From Roseiarcus sp963741405 (GTDB taxonomy: Bacteria; Pseudomonadota; Alphaproteobacteria; Rhizobiales; Beijerinckiaceae): 64,000 bases of DNA. The position numbers and the translations under genes are program-made. The stretch lies in contig CAVUHX010000008.1 of assembly GCA_963741405.1 (NCBI GenBank), positions 1 to 64,000 on the forward strand, written 5' to 3'. Every line of letters begins with the position of its first letter. Within the stretch, counting starts at the first letter, position 1. Of the stretch, positions 55,144-63,473 are shown in pieces. Under the pieces are notes generated by a model that did not search any database, had not been told where the DNA came from, and saw only the letters and a program-made list of their open reading frames with translations.

Positions 55144-56157
55144 GTGTCCAAGATTTCTGGAATTTTTGCAACCGTCGCCGCCGCGGCGCTCACGCTCGCG
55201 TTGACCGGAGCGCCGGCTTATGCCGACGGACCGATCGTCGGTCTCATCACCAAGACCAACACAAATCCCTTCTTCGTCAAGATGAAGGCAGGCTTCGAGG
55301 CCAAGGCCAAGGAGCTCGGCCTCACACCGCAGGCCTACGCCGGCAAGTTCGACGGCGACAACGACGGAGAGGTCGCTGCGATCGAGCAGCTGATGGCGGC
55401 CGGCGCCAAGGGCATCCTCTTGGTGCCGAGCGACTCGACCGCGATCGTGCCAACGGTTGAGAAGGCCCGCAAGGCTGGCGTGCTCGTCATCACCCTCGAC
55501 ACGCCGCTCGATCCGATCACCGCAGCCGACGCCAACTTCGCCACCGACAACTTCAAGGCCGGCGAGCTGATCGGCGAGTGGGCCAAGGCGACGCTCGGCG
55601 ACAAGGCCAAGACCGCCAAGATCGCTACACTGGATCTCGCCGCCAACCAGCCATCGGTCGACTATCTGCGCCACAACGGCTTCCTCACCGGCTTCGGCAT
55701 CAAGGTCAAGGATCCCAAGCACTACGCGACTAGCGACAGCCCCCAGATCGTCGGCTCCGACGTGACGGCCGGTTCGACCGAGGGCGGCCGCAAGGCGATG
55801 GAGAACATTCTTCAGAAAGCCGATCACATCGACCTTGTCTACGCGATCAACGAGCCCGCCGCTTACGGCGGCTACGCGGCTCTCAAGGCCGCCGGCAAGG
55901 AGAAGGGCGTGACGATTGTCGCCGTTGACGGCGGCTGCCAGGGCGTCAAGTGGGTCAAAGACGGCATTATCGGCGCGACCTCACAGCAATACCCGCTGCT
56001 GATGGCCTCGGACGGGGTCGAGGCGATCGCCGAATACATCAAGTCCGGCAAGAAGCCGGCCAGCAAGGACACCGGCGAACAGCTCGTCACCGACCATCCG
56101 GTGGCGGGCGTTCCCTCGATCACCGTCGAGGAAGGCATGAAGAAGTGCTGGGGTTGA
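55144..56157 (+). CDS. frcB: Sugar ABC transporter substrate-binding protein (fructose FrcB type)
   Basis: A 337-residue periplasmic binding protein. A Sec leader (ISGIFATVAAAALTLALTGAPAYA) precedes DGPIVGLITKTNTNPFFVKMKAGFEAKA, VPSDSTAIVPTVEKARKAG, DTPLDPITAADANFATDN and VAVDGGCQGVKWVKDG. The arrangement frcB-frcC-frcA and sequence form match the fructose/mannose/ribose importer of rhizobia. The start is GTG at 55144 with GAGGAAGG upstream. Confidence 0.85.
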   Translation: MSKISGIFATVAAAALTLALTGAPAYADGPIVGLITKTNTNPFFVKMKAGFEAKAKELGLTPQAYAGKFDGDNDGEVAAIEQLMAAGAKGILLVPSDSTAIVPTVEKARKAGVLVITLDTPLDPITAADANFATDNFKAGELIGEWAKATLGDKAKTAKIATLDLAANQPSVDYLRHNGFLTGFGIKVKDPKHYATSDSPQIVGSDVTAGSTEGGRKAMENILQKADHIDLVYAINEPAAYGGYAALKAAGKEKGVTIVAVDGGCQGVKWVKDGIIGATSQQYPLLMASDGVEAIAEYIKSGKKPASKDTGEQLVTDHPVAGVPSITVEEGMKKCWG

Positions 56158-56227
56158 TTTCGCCGGAGGATCGGCGCTAAATCAGCTGAAAACCTAGGAT
56201 TGGCACTCGCGGCCTCAACTCCGCGAG

Positions 56228-56250
56228 CGCCGGCTTAAAAAAAGCCGGCG
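56228..56250 (+). promoter_or_regulatory. Hairpin between frcB and frcC
   Basis: CGCCGGCTT (56228-56236) pairs with AAGCCGGCG (56242-56250) around a five-A loop. Intercistronic stems of this sort after binding-protein genes protect the upstream mRNA or attenuate read-through, making more binding protein than permease. There is no T-tract, so full termination is unlikely. Confidence 0.5.
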
Positions 56251-56276
56251 ACAGCCGGGAAACGAGCGAGGAAGCC

Positions 56277-57362
56277 ATGAGCGAAGCGACGCCGGCCGGC
56301 CGTCCTGCGCAGCAGGAATTCGAGAAAGTGCTGAGCGGGGCGACGACGGCGGTCGCCTCCTTCGATGAAGACAAGGTCACGCTTCTCCAGCGCATCCAGC
56401 GCTTCCTCCATTCCTACCCGACGACCGTTCCCTTCGTCGTGCTGGTGCTCGGCCTGCTTCTCGGCGTGGCGGTCAATCCGGCGCGTTTCACCACCGCCAG
56501 CAACATCTCGACCGTTCTGACGCAGGTGATGGTCACCGGCATCCTCGGGCTCGGCCAGACCCTGGTGATCTTGACCGCAGGCATCGACCTGTCGATCGGC
56601 GTCATCATGGTCATCTCCTCGGTGGTGATGGGGCGTCTCGCCGTGATCGACGGCGTGCCGACGATCCTTGCCTTCCCGCTCGGCCTCGTCTGCGGCTCAG
56701 TCTTCGGCCTCCTGAACGGTGCTCTCGTCACCCGGTTGAGGATGCCGCCATTCATCGTCACGCTCGGAACGCTCAGCATCATCGGCGCGCTCAACACCTT
56801 TTATTCGCAGAGCGAAACCATCGGCATGCAGGACATCGAGGACAAAGCCCCGTTCCTGAGCATAATGGGCAATCCTTTGGCGATCGGCGGCGCGCGCATT
56901 ATGTGGGGCACGTTTCTGATGCTGGTGGTCGCAGCGGTCGTCTGGTACGTGCTCAATCGCACCGCCTATGGTCGCCACGTCTATGCGACGGGCGACGACC
57001 CTGAGGCCGCGCGTCTCGCCGGCATCGACACCGATCGCATCCTGCTCAGCGTCTATGTTGTCGCCGGCCTCATCGCCGCCATCGCCGGGTGGGCGCTGAT
57101 CGGCCGCGTCGGCGCCATCAGCCCGACGGCGGGCGAGAACATGAACCTCAACAGCATAACCGCAGTGGTGATCGGCGGCACCAGCCTGTTCGGCGGGCGC
57201 GGCTCGATCATCGGCACCCTGGTCGGCGCGCTGATCGTCGGCGTGTTCCGCTCGGCCGTGTCGCTCGCCGGCCTCGACGTGCTGTGGCAGGAATTCGCCA
57301 TCGGCGTCCTGATCATCATCGCAGTCGCGCTCGACCAATGGATCCGGAGGGTCTCCAAGTGA
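56277..57362 (+). CDS. frcC: Sugar ABC transporter permease (FrcC type)
   Basis: A 361-residue RbsC-like inner-membrane permease. A soluble N-terminus of about 50 residues (SEATPAGRPAQQEFEKVLSG) precedes eight or more hydrophobic stretches (VPFVVLVLGLLLGVAVNP, GTFLMLVVAAVVWYVLNR). The family motif GIDLSIGVIMVISSVVMGRL and VVIGGTSLFGGRGSIIGTLVGALIVGV are present. ATG at 56277 with GAGGAAG. The frcA start overlaps its stop. Confidence 0.88.
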   Translation: MSEATPAGRPAQQEFEKVLSGATTAVASFDEDKVTLLQRIQRFLHSYPTTVPFVVLVLGLLLGVAVNPARFTTASNISTVLTQVMVTGILGLGQTLVILTAGIDLSIGVIMVISSVVMGRLAVIDGVPTILAFPLGLVCGSVFGLLNGALVTRLRMPPFIVTLGTLSIIGALNTFYSQSETIGMQDIEDKAPFLSIMGNPLAIGGARIMWGTFLMLVVAAVVWYVLNRTAYGRHVYATGDDPEAARLAGIDTDRILLSVYVVAGLIAAIAGWALIGRVGAISPTAGENMNLNSITAVVIGGTSLFGGRGSIIGTLVGALIVGVFRSAVSLAGLDVLWQEFAIGVLIIIAVALDQWIRRVSK

Positions 57363-58141
57363 GCGTCGAACCCATCCTCACCTGCCGCCAGCTCGTCAAG
57401 CGCTACGGCCGCGTCACCGCGCTCGATCACTCCGACTTCGATCTCTACCCCGGCGAGATTCTCGCCGTGATCGGCGACAACGGCGCCGGCAAGTCGACCC
57501 TGATCAAGGCGATCTGCGGCGCCGTGATCCCGGACGCCGGCGAGATCCGGCTCGGCGGCCAGGTCGTACGCTTCACCTCGCCGATCGCGGCGCGCGAGGC
57601 CGGCATCGAGACGGTTTACCAGACGCTCGCGCTATCGCCGGCTCTCTCGATCGCCGACAACATGTTCCTCGGCCGCGAGCCGCGTGCGCCGGGAATCATG
57701 GGGCAGTGGTTCCGGGCGACCGATCGCGGGCGGATGGCGAAATTCGCCCGCGAGAAGCTCAACGAACTCGGGCTGATGACCATTCAGAACATCCACCAGC
57801 CTGTCGAGACGCTGTCCGGCGGCCAGCGCCAGGGCGTGGCGGTGGCGCGTGCGGCGGCTTTCGCCACGAAGCTCGTCATCATGGACGAGCCGACCGCGGC
57901 TCTCGGCGTGAAAGAGTCGCGCCGCGTGCTCGAGCTCATCCTCGACGTGAAGAAGCGGGGCCTGCCGATCATCCTCATCTCGCACAACATGCCGCACGTG
58001 TTCGAGGTCGCCGACCGCATCCATATCCATCGCCTCGGCCGGCGGCTCACCGTCGTCGACCCCAAGAAGGTCACGATGTCGGATGCGGTGGCGATGATGA
58101 CCGGAGCCATGGCGCCGCCCCAGGACGCTCTGGCCGCCTAG
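57359..58141 (+). CDS. frcA: Sugar ABC transporter ATP-binding protein (FrcA type)
   Basis: A 260-residue single-domain ATPase: Walker A GDNGAGKST, signature LSGGQRQGVAVARA, Walker B VIMDEPTAALG, H-loop ISHNM. Single-domain length (not the two-domain RbsA) is the mark of the FrcA subgroup. The GTG start at 57359 overlaps the frcC stop, the coupling usual in these operons. Last gene of the importer. Confidence 0.88.
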   Translation: MSVEPILTCRQLVKRYGRVTALDHSDFDLYPGEILAVIGDNGAGKSTLIKAICGAVIPDAGEIRLGGQVVRFTSPIAAREAGIETVYQTLALSPALSIADNMFLGREPRAPGIMGQWFRATDRGRMAKFAREKLNELGLMTIQNIHQPVETLSGGQRQGVAVARAAAFATKLVIMDEPTAALGVKESRRVLELILDVKKRGLPIILISHNMPHVFEVADRIHIHRLGRRLTVVDPKKVTMSDAVAMMTGAMAPPQDALAA

Positions 58142-58207
58142 CCGACAGCGTTCGGCCTGAGGACGGCCTTCCAACCGCTCATGCGAGCAGGCCGGCGGAG
58201 AAGCGGG

Positions 58208-58888
58208 ATGAGCGCCAAGTCGGCGGCGGGTTTCCTGTTCGACATGGACGGCACCCTGATCAATTCCAGTCAGGCGATGCAGCGCATCTGGGGCCGATGG
58301 GCGAGCCGACGCGGTGTGGACTTTGCGACCTTGTTGCAGATCATCCACGGGGTCCGCGCGATCGATACCATGCGGCGCCTGGCCATTCCCGGTCTCGATC
58401 CGGTGGTCGAGGCAGGCGTCATCGAGCGCGATGAAGTCGAGGATGTCGAGGGCGTTGCGCCCATCGCCGGCGCATTGGAGTTCCTCGCTGCGCTCCCGCC
58501 CGAACGGTGGACGGTCGTCACATCGGCGCCGAGGGCGCTCGCGCGGGCGCGCCTGGGCGCTGCCGGAATTTCCGTTCCTGACACGCTCGTGACTGGCGAA
58601 GAGGTTTTGGCGGGCAAGCCTGCTCCAGACTGTTTTCTCCTGGGCGCAAAGCGGCTCGGATTCGCGGCGGCGGAGTGCATCGTCTTCGAGGATTCCGCCG
58701 CTGGAGTCGAATCCGCGTTGGCCGCCGGCGCCGACCTTGTCGTGATCGCGTCCGCGCAGTCGCATGCGTCTCTCGCCGGGCGCTTCGCGGTCAGCGACTA
58801 CGAACAGCTCGAATTGTCCGTCACGGCCGATCGGCTGCACCTCAGGCGGCGGATTACGGCCCTCAACCCGACGACGGTCGGCTCCTGA
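58208..58888 (+). CDS. HAD-superfamily sugar phosphatase
   Basis: A 226-residue HAD hydrolase: motif I FLFDMDGTLINSS (nucleophile Asp and acid Asp), motif II VTSAPRALARARLG, motif III lysine in GKPAPDCFLLGAKRLG and motif IV FEDSAAGVESALAAGA. A helical cap lies between I and II (WGRWASRRGVDFATLLQIIHGVRAIDTMRRL). It resembles YfbT/glycerol-3-phosphatase-like sugar phosphatases. It lies 66 bases after frcA and likely removes phosphate from excess sugar phosphates. Confidence 0.88.
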   Translation: MSAKSAAGFLFDMDGTLINSSQAMQRIWGRWASRRGVDFATLLQIIHGVRAIDTMRRLAIPGLDPVVEAGVIERDEVEDVEGVAPIAGALEFLAALPPERWTVVTSAPRALARARLGAAGISVPDTLVTGEEVLAGKPAPDCFLLGAKRLGFAAAECIVFEDSAAGVESALAAGADLVVIASAQSHASLAGRFAVSDYEQLELSVTADRLHLRRRITALNPTTVGS

Positions 58889-58925
58889 CTGTCACTTCGC
58901 GATCCGCGGCCGTCAACAGGCGTCG

Positions 58926-59741
58926 TCACGCCGCCCCAGCCGGCGCCTGGAATCCGTAGACCTTCTCGAGTGCGGGGTAGACCTCGTCTTTGCCGACAAC
59001 AAGCCTGTTGCCGACGTGCAGTCCGTTGTCGGCGAGAAAATCATTGGTCTTGAGACCCGCCGCCTGGACCACGGCAAGGGCGCCGAGGCAATCCCATGAA
59101 TTGATGTGGACCTCGACGTAGCCGATCAGGCGGCCGCAGGCCACTTAACAGAGGGTGAGCGCGCCGGAGCCCTCCCGGTAGAACGTTCCTCCCGCTTCGA
59201 GCAGCCGCCTGAAGATCGGAAGGAATTCGTCTGGCGTGACCCGAGGCGAGTAGCCGACCCCCACGATGCCGTCGCTGATGGACCTGCCGGCATGCCTCTC
59301 CACGGGGGATCCGTTCAGCGTCGCCGGGATGCCCTGGCCGCCTGCAAACAACTCGCCCCGCGCCGGCGCATAGACCATCCCGAATAGCAGATCGTTGTCG
59401 AGAACGAAGGCTATGGACACGCACCATCCCGACAGGCCGCTGATGAACGGTTGGGTTCCGTCGATCGGATCCACGACCCACAATCCCTTCCCGGAGGCCA
59501 ATTCCGTCCGCCCGGTCTCCTCTCCCAGGAAGCCGTCTTCAGGAAAGGCCTTGGCGAGCCGATCCCGGATCAGCAACTCGGTGTTCATGTCGGCCTCGCT
59601 CGCCATATCCTGCAGCCCCTTGCTCTTGATCGTCAGGGACTGGCGGCGGCGAAAATAGTCGTGCGCCAGGTCCCCGGCGTCGCGGATCAATTGCAGGGCC
59701 AGCGCAAAGCGCGCTGAGATCGCGGACTTGTCCATCGGCAT
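58926..59741 (-). pseudogene. Inositol monophosphatase family protein with an in-frame ochre stop
   Basis: The N-terminal 198 residues contain GEETGRTEL and the metal motif VVDPIDGTQPFISG, then IVGVGYSPRVTPDEF and YREGSGALTLC. A TAA at 59145-59147 interrupts, and the very next codons in the same frame read VACGRLIGYVEVHINSWDCLGALAVVQAAG, the normal second metal region, to 58926. So a Tyr codon (TAT or TAC) probably became TAA; no indel is involved. The truncated product lacks the WDCLGA-type aspartate and should be inactive. The family dephosphorylates inositol, histidinol or sugar phosphates. Confidence 0.85.
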
Positions 59742-59765
59742 GCTCTCGCTTTCGAATGGGCAGAA

Positions 59766-60659
59766 CTATTTCCAGAGCCAGGCCGCGCCGCGGACTCCGC
59801 TCGAGTCTCCGTGGACAGCCTTCTTGATCGGCGTGTGGAAAACGGTCGAGAACGTGTGCTTCGGCAGCTCGACCGGCAGGTCCTCATAAAGTTCCTCGAT
59901 ATTCGACATCCCTCCGCCCATCACGAAAACGTCCGGATCCAACGTGTTCACCACGATCGCCAGGCCTCGCGCGACGCGATTGACGTAGCGTCGCCAGATG
60001 AGATTCGAAAGGTGATCGCCCTTTCGCTTCAAATCGATGATCGCGTTGGCGAGCATCTTCGTTCCCGTGTGGCGCTCGTATTCCGCTTCGAACGCGCGGC
60101 CTGAGACCCAGGTCTCCATGCATCCATGTCTGCCGCAGTAGCAGGGCGCGCCGGGAATCTCGGTCACGTCGGGCGTCGGAAGCGGATTGTGACCCCATTC
60201 CCCGCCGCTGTTGTTCGGGCCGTGATGAGCAAAACCGTTGACCGCGATTCCGGCGCCCGCTCCCGATCCCAGGATGACCGCGAAGACGACGTTGTGACCG
60301 ACGCCGGCGCCGTCACGGGCTTCGGAGGCGGCGAAGCAGTCGGCGTCGTTCTCGACCCGGATCTCGCGCTGAAGGGCTTCGAACAGATCCTTCTCGACCG
60401 GTCGGCCGAGCAACCAGGTGGAACTGGCGCCTTTGCCGAGGCGGCTTCTCGGCTCGAGCGATCCGGGTATCCCGATGCCGACGCTGCCCCGGCGACCGAC
60501 TTCCCGCTCCATCTTGCCGATCATGTCTTTGATGACGGAGATGCAGCCGAAATAATCGTGGCGCGGCGTCGCCTCGCGGACGCGCGCCAGTTCGGTCCCG
60601 TCCGGCTCCATCGCAACGCCTTCGATCTTTGTCCCGCCCCAATCGATTCCGATCAGCAT
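59766..60659 (-). CDS. ROK-family sugar kinase (fructokinase/Mak-like)
   Basis: A 297-residue ROK kinase. The phosphate loop is LIGIDWGGTKIEGVAM; GIGIPGSLEP, RVENDADCFAASEARDG (catalytic Asp) and FAVILGSGAGAGIAVNG follow. The zinc-binding motif PCYCGRHGCMETWVSG and upstream EWGHN histidine are complete, as in Mak/fructokinases. It phosphorylates the hexose brought in by FrcBCA. I chose ATG 60659, preceded by GGGGAAGAGG; the upstream in-frame extension is not protein-like. Starts 24 bases before the IMPase-family gene's own start on the same strand. Confidence 0.9.
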   Translation of the reverse strand: MLIGIDWGGTKIEGVAMEPDGTELARVREATPRHDYFGCISVIKDMIGKMEREVGRRGSVGIGIPGSLEPRSRLGKGASSTWLLGRPVEKDLFEALQREIRVENDADCFAASEARDGAGVGHNVVFAVILGSGAGAGIAVNGFAHHGPNNSGGEWGHNPLPTPDVTEIPGAPCYCGRHGCMETWVSGRAFEAEYERHTGTKMLANAIIDLKRKGDHLSNLIWRRYVNRVARGLAIVVNTLDPDVFVMGGGMSNIEELYEDLPVELPKHTFSTVFHTPIKKAVHGDSSGVRGAAWLWK

Positions 60660-60825
60660 CCTCTTCCCCGCGCCCACGGCTTTCGCGAAACGCAACGCCG
60701 ATCGCAAACCGGAGTCAACGCCCGATCCCCTCCGGTCCGATGCGCCGTCGGCCTGCGCGCGCAGGCCGAAGGCGCTAGGCTCGGGACAAAAGGTCAGGAA
60801 TTTCAAGCGTCTGGGGAATTAAATC

Positions 60826-60856
60826 TTGACAGCGGGACCGTGTTCTCCTAATGTTC
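60826..60856 (+). promoter_or_regulatory. Candidate LexA (SOS) box with TTGACA promoter element
   Basis: GTTC-N7-GTTC at 60842-60856 matches the alphaproteobacterial LexA box. It lies 11 bases after a perfect TTGACA (60826-60831), where it would overlap the -10 region. The only downstream reading frame before the repeats is a nine-codon ATG frame. By chance one or two such boxes are expected in 64 kb, so this is tentative. The rest of 60660-61040 has no gene that I can support. Confidence 0.3.
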
Positions 60857-61045
60857 TCAAAGAGGCGGCGGAGCTCAGGGGGATGAGAACGGAATGCGGA
60901 AGCGCGTCATGAGACGGCTCGCGGTCCTTGATTTCCGGGGGAGGGCGCGATTCCCTTTTTCAACGCCCGTGCGGTTCGGGGTCGAGGGGGCTCGAGTTGT
61001 CAATTTTTGACGCGTCCGGTCGCTTGTCGGCGCCTTTCGCCCGGG

Positions 61046-61320
61046 AATGGCGCCGCAAGGCGTTGAAAACGTTCGAGTCCGCGATGGGATTATTGCGTCT
61101 CAAAGAGGCTTGCGGCCGTGGCGGATCCGGTCGATCGGCGGCGATTCTGGTCTGGGAATGGCGCCGCAAGGCGTTGAAAACGTTCGATACGGCGATGGAT
61201 TTGGCGTCTCTCGCGACCGTCGCGGTCGCGGCATTCAGGACGCTCCTCGGCGGTGGTTCTGGGCCGCAAGTGGCGCCGCAACCCGTTGAAAATGCTCGAT
61301 TCGGGGATGGATTTGGCGCC
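61046..61320. repeat. Three regularly spaced GTTGAAAACGTTCGA repeats, family D
   Basis: Cores at about 61048, 61159 and 61271 (CGTTGAAAA at 61061, 61172 and 61284; spacing 111 and 112 bases) share TGGCGCCGCAAGGCGTTG, AAAACGTTCGA, and GATGGATTTGGCG. The last ends at the stop of the ABC ATPase gene. Spacers share a GGCGG-TTCTGG segment but are otherwise different. Related to the pair at 24265-24585. No open frame with protein composition. Confidence 0.8.
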
Positions 61321-61323
61321 GCC

Positions 61324-62103
61324 TCAGAAGCTGTTGCGGTCGTGATAGGTCTGCAGGAATTGTCGCACCCGCGGTTCCTTGCTGTGATGAAAGACGTGGC
61401 GGGGCGGGCCCTGGTCGACGATGCGGCCGTCGTCGATGAAAGCGATGCGGTCGGCGACATGGGCGGCGAAGCCCATCTCGTGCGTGACGATCAGCATGGT
61501 CATGCCCTCCGCGGCGAGACTCTTCATCACCTCGAGGACTTCGCCGACGAGCTCCGGGTCGAGGGCAGAGGTCGGCTCGTCGAACAGCATGAGGCGCGGC
61601 TGCATCGCGAGGGCCCGTGCGATCGCGACGCGCTGCTGCTGTCCGCCCGAGAGGTGGGAAGGATAGGCGTGCGCCTTGGCCGAGAGGCCGACGCGCGCCA
61701 GCATCGCGGTCGCGCGATCGACCGCCTCTCTGACCGGGAGGCCGCGCACCCGCTTCAGCGGCTCGGCGACATTGCCTATCGCCGTCATGTGGGGCCAGAG
61801 GTTGAAATGCTGGAACACCATGCCGATCTCACGCCGCATCTCGCGCAGGTTGCGCGGGGTCATGGGCCTGCGCGTCCCGTCGGGCATGTCCTCATAGCCG
61901 ATCAGCTTGCCTTCGATCCTGACGTCGCCAACGTCGTAAGATTCGAGGAAGTTCACGCAGCGCAGGAGCGTGCTCTTGCCCGAGCCGCTTGGACCGATGA
62001 CGCACACGACCTCCGAGCGCGCGACAGCGAGATCGACGCCCTTGAGCACCTCGTGCGCGCCGAAGCTTTTTCCGACACCGACGATTTCGATCATCGGGGT
62101 CAC
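61324..62103 (-). CDS. Polar amino-acid ABC transporter ATP-binding protein
   Basis: A 259-residue GlnQ/HisP-type ATPase: Walker A GPSGSGKST, Q-loop FQHFNLWPH, signature LSGGQQQRVAIARA, Walker B LMLFDEPTSALDPEL, H-loop VTHEMGFA. Last gene of the operon; GTG at 62103 overlaps the permease stop, with an ATG three codons in as alternative. Repeats of family D begin right after its stop. Confidence 0.93.
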   Translation of the reverse strand: MTPMIEIVGVGKSFGAHEVLKGVDLAVARSEVVCVIGPSGSGKSTLLRCVNFLESYDVGDVRIEGKLIGYEDMPDGTRRPMTPRNLREMRREIGMVFQHFNLWPHMTAIGNVAEPLKRVRGLPVREAVDRATAMLARVGLSAKAHAYPSHLSGGQQQRVAIARALAMQPRLMLFDEPTSALDPELVGEVLEVMKSLAAEGMTMLIVTHEMGFAAHVADRIAFIDDGRIVDQGPPRHVFHHSKEPRVRQFLQTYHDRNSF

Positions 62104-62771
62104 GCAGGCTTTCCCTGGGTTGCGAGGTAGGCGGTCACGCGCGCCTCGACCCTGGACCCGAGGCGGGAGACAGTCTCGACCAGGATCCAGTAGAAGACCG
62201 CCATGGCGAAGATCGCGTCGAAGGCGGTGAACGTCTCGGCGGCCATCGTCTGCATCTGATACATGAGCTCGGGAACGGTGATGATCGAGAGCACCACGGT
62301 TTCTTTCGACAGCACGATCAGCATGTTGACGATCGCCGGCACGGCGGCGATCAGCGCGGCGGGCAACTCCACGCGGACCAGCGTATCGAAGCCCGTCATT
62401 CCCACGCTGCTCGCCGCCTCGATCTGGCCCGCGGGAACGGCGGCGAAGCCGGCTCGGAAGATTTCAGCGAAATAAGCGGAGGAATAGAGGCCGAGGCCGA
62501 GCACGCCGGCCGCCGTCGCGCTCAGCCTGAGGCCGATCGATGGCCCGGCGGCATAGAGAATGAACAATTGCACGAGGAAGGGCGTCCCGCGGAAAACTTC
62601 GATGTAGGCGCGCAGCGCCCAGCGCAAGGGTGGAAACCGCAGCCGCCGGAAAAGGGCGATTGCGAACCCGAGCGCCATGCCGAACGCCGCGCCCGCGCTC
62701 CAGCAGAAGATCGTCACGCCGAACCCGAAGGCGAGCGACGGCAGGTAACGCCAGAGAACGTCGGGATTCAT
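62100..62771 (-). CDS. Polar amino-acid ABC transporter permease 2
   Basis: A 223-residue HisM/GlnP-type permease: YLPSLAFGFGVTIFCWSAGAAFGMALGF, YIEVFRGTPFLVQLFILYA (the family FRGTP motif) and the EAA-type loop GQIEAASSVGMTGFDTLVRVELPAAL. Four-base ATGA overlap with the upstream permease gene and with the ATPase gene downstream. Confidence 0.92.
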   Translation of the reverse strand: MNPDVLWRYLPSLAFGFGVTIFCWSAGAAFGMALGFAIALFRRLRFPPLRWALRAYIEVFRGTPFLVQLFILYAAGPSIGLRLSATAAGVLGLGLYSSAYFAEIFRAGFAAVPAGQIEAASSVGMTGFDTLVRVELPAALIAAVPAIVNMLIVLSKETVVLSIITVPELMYQMQTMAAETFTAFDAIFAMAVFYWILVETVSRLGSRVEARVTAYLATQGKPA

Positions 62772-63424
62772 CGCGCGTCGCCGGCTGCGAGCCGCCGCTC
62801 CGCAAGCGCGCCGAACCCGGCCAGTGTCAGATTGATGGCGAGGTAGAAGAGACCGCCGCCGACGTAGGCCTCGAGCGGGCGGTAGGTCATCGAGGCGATA
62901 TTCATGCTGACCCGAGTTAGCTCGGCAATGCCGACGACCGAGACGAGCGATGACGCCTTGAGGAGCAGAATGAATTCATTGATGAGCGGCGGGACCGAGA
63001 TTCGCAGGGCCTGCGGCAGCAGGACCCGCCACCAGATGTCGAATCCGCTGAGGCCGAGCGCGACAGCGGCCTCGGCCTGGCCGCGAGGCACCGCATTGAG
63101 CGCGCCGCGAAGGATCTCGGCCTGATAGGCGGCGGACGAGAGCGCAAGGCCCCCGACCGCCGCCACGATCGCCGGCACGTCGAGGCCGAATTCGGCCAGG
63201 AAGTAGTAAATGAACAGGAGCAGGACCAGCAGCGGGACGCCGCGAAACACGCTCACGTAAGCTGCGCCGAGCCGCGAGATCCAGGGGCGCCGTGACAGCC
63301 GCGCCGAGCTGATAAGCGCCCCGATCACGAAGCCGATCGCAATCCCGGCGAAGGAAACCGCGATGGTGACGCCCGCGGCCTTCGTAAGATAACCGAACGA
63401 GTGGAGAATGACCTCAGGTTTCAT
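62768..63424 (-). CDS. Polar amino-acid ABC transporter permease 1
   Basis: A 218-residue HisQ/GlnP-type permease: GYLTKAAGVTIAVSFAGIAIGFVIGAL, YVSVFRGVPLLVLLLFIYYFLAEFG and the loop GQAEAAVALGLSGFDIWWRVLLPQALR. It forms a heterodimer with permease 2. Located 49 bases after the binding-protein gene on the same strand. Confidence 0.92.
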   Translation of the reverse strand: MKPEVILHSFGYLTKAAGVTIAVSFAGIAIGFVIGALISSARLSRRPWISRLGAAYVSVFRGVPLLVLLLFIYYFLAEFGLDVPAIVAAVGGLALSSAAYQAEILRGALNAVPRGQAEAAVALGLSGFDIWWRVLLPQALRISVPPLINEFILLLKASSLVSVVGIAELTRVSMNIASMTYRPLEAYVGGGLFYLAINLTLAGFGALAERRLAAGDAR

Positions 63425-63473
63425 CGGGCGGCCGGGACGAGCGGCGCGGCCGCCCCCTGCTCAAAGGCTAGCC

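Noticed and set aside
54915..55827. N-terminal extension of the ROK regulator to 735 residues
   Set aside because: It would lie antisense to frcB; a strong ribosome site stands directly before the ATG at 54914.
61046..61320. CRISPR-like array
   Set aside because: Cores are about 50 bases, period 111-112, cores differ by several changes, spacers share sequence and no cas genes are nearby.
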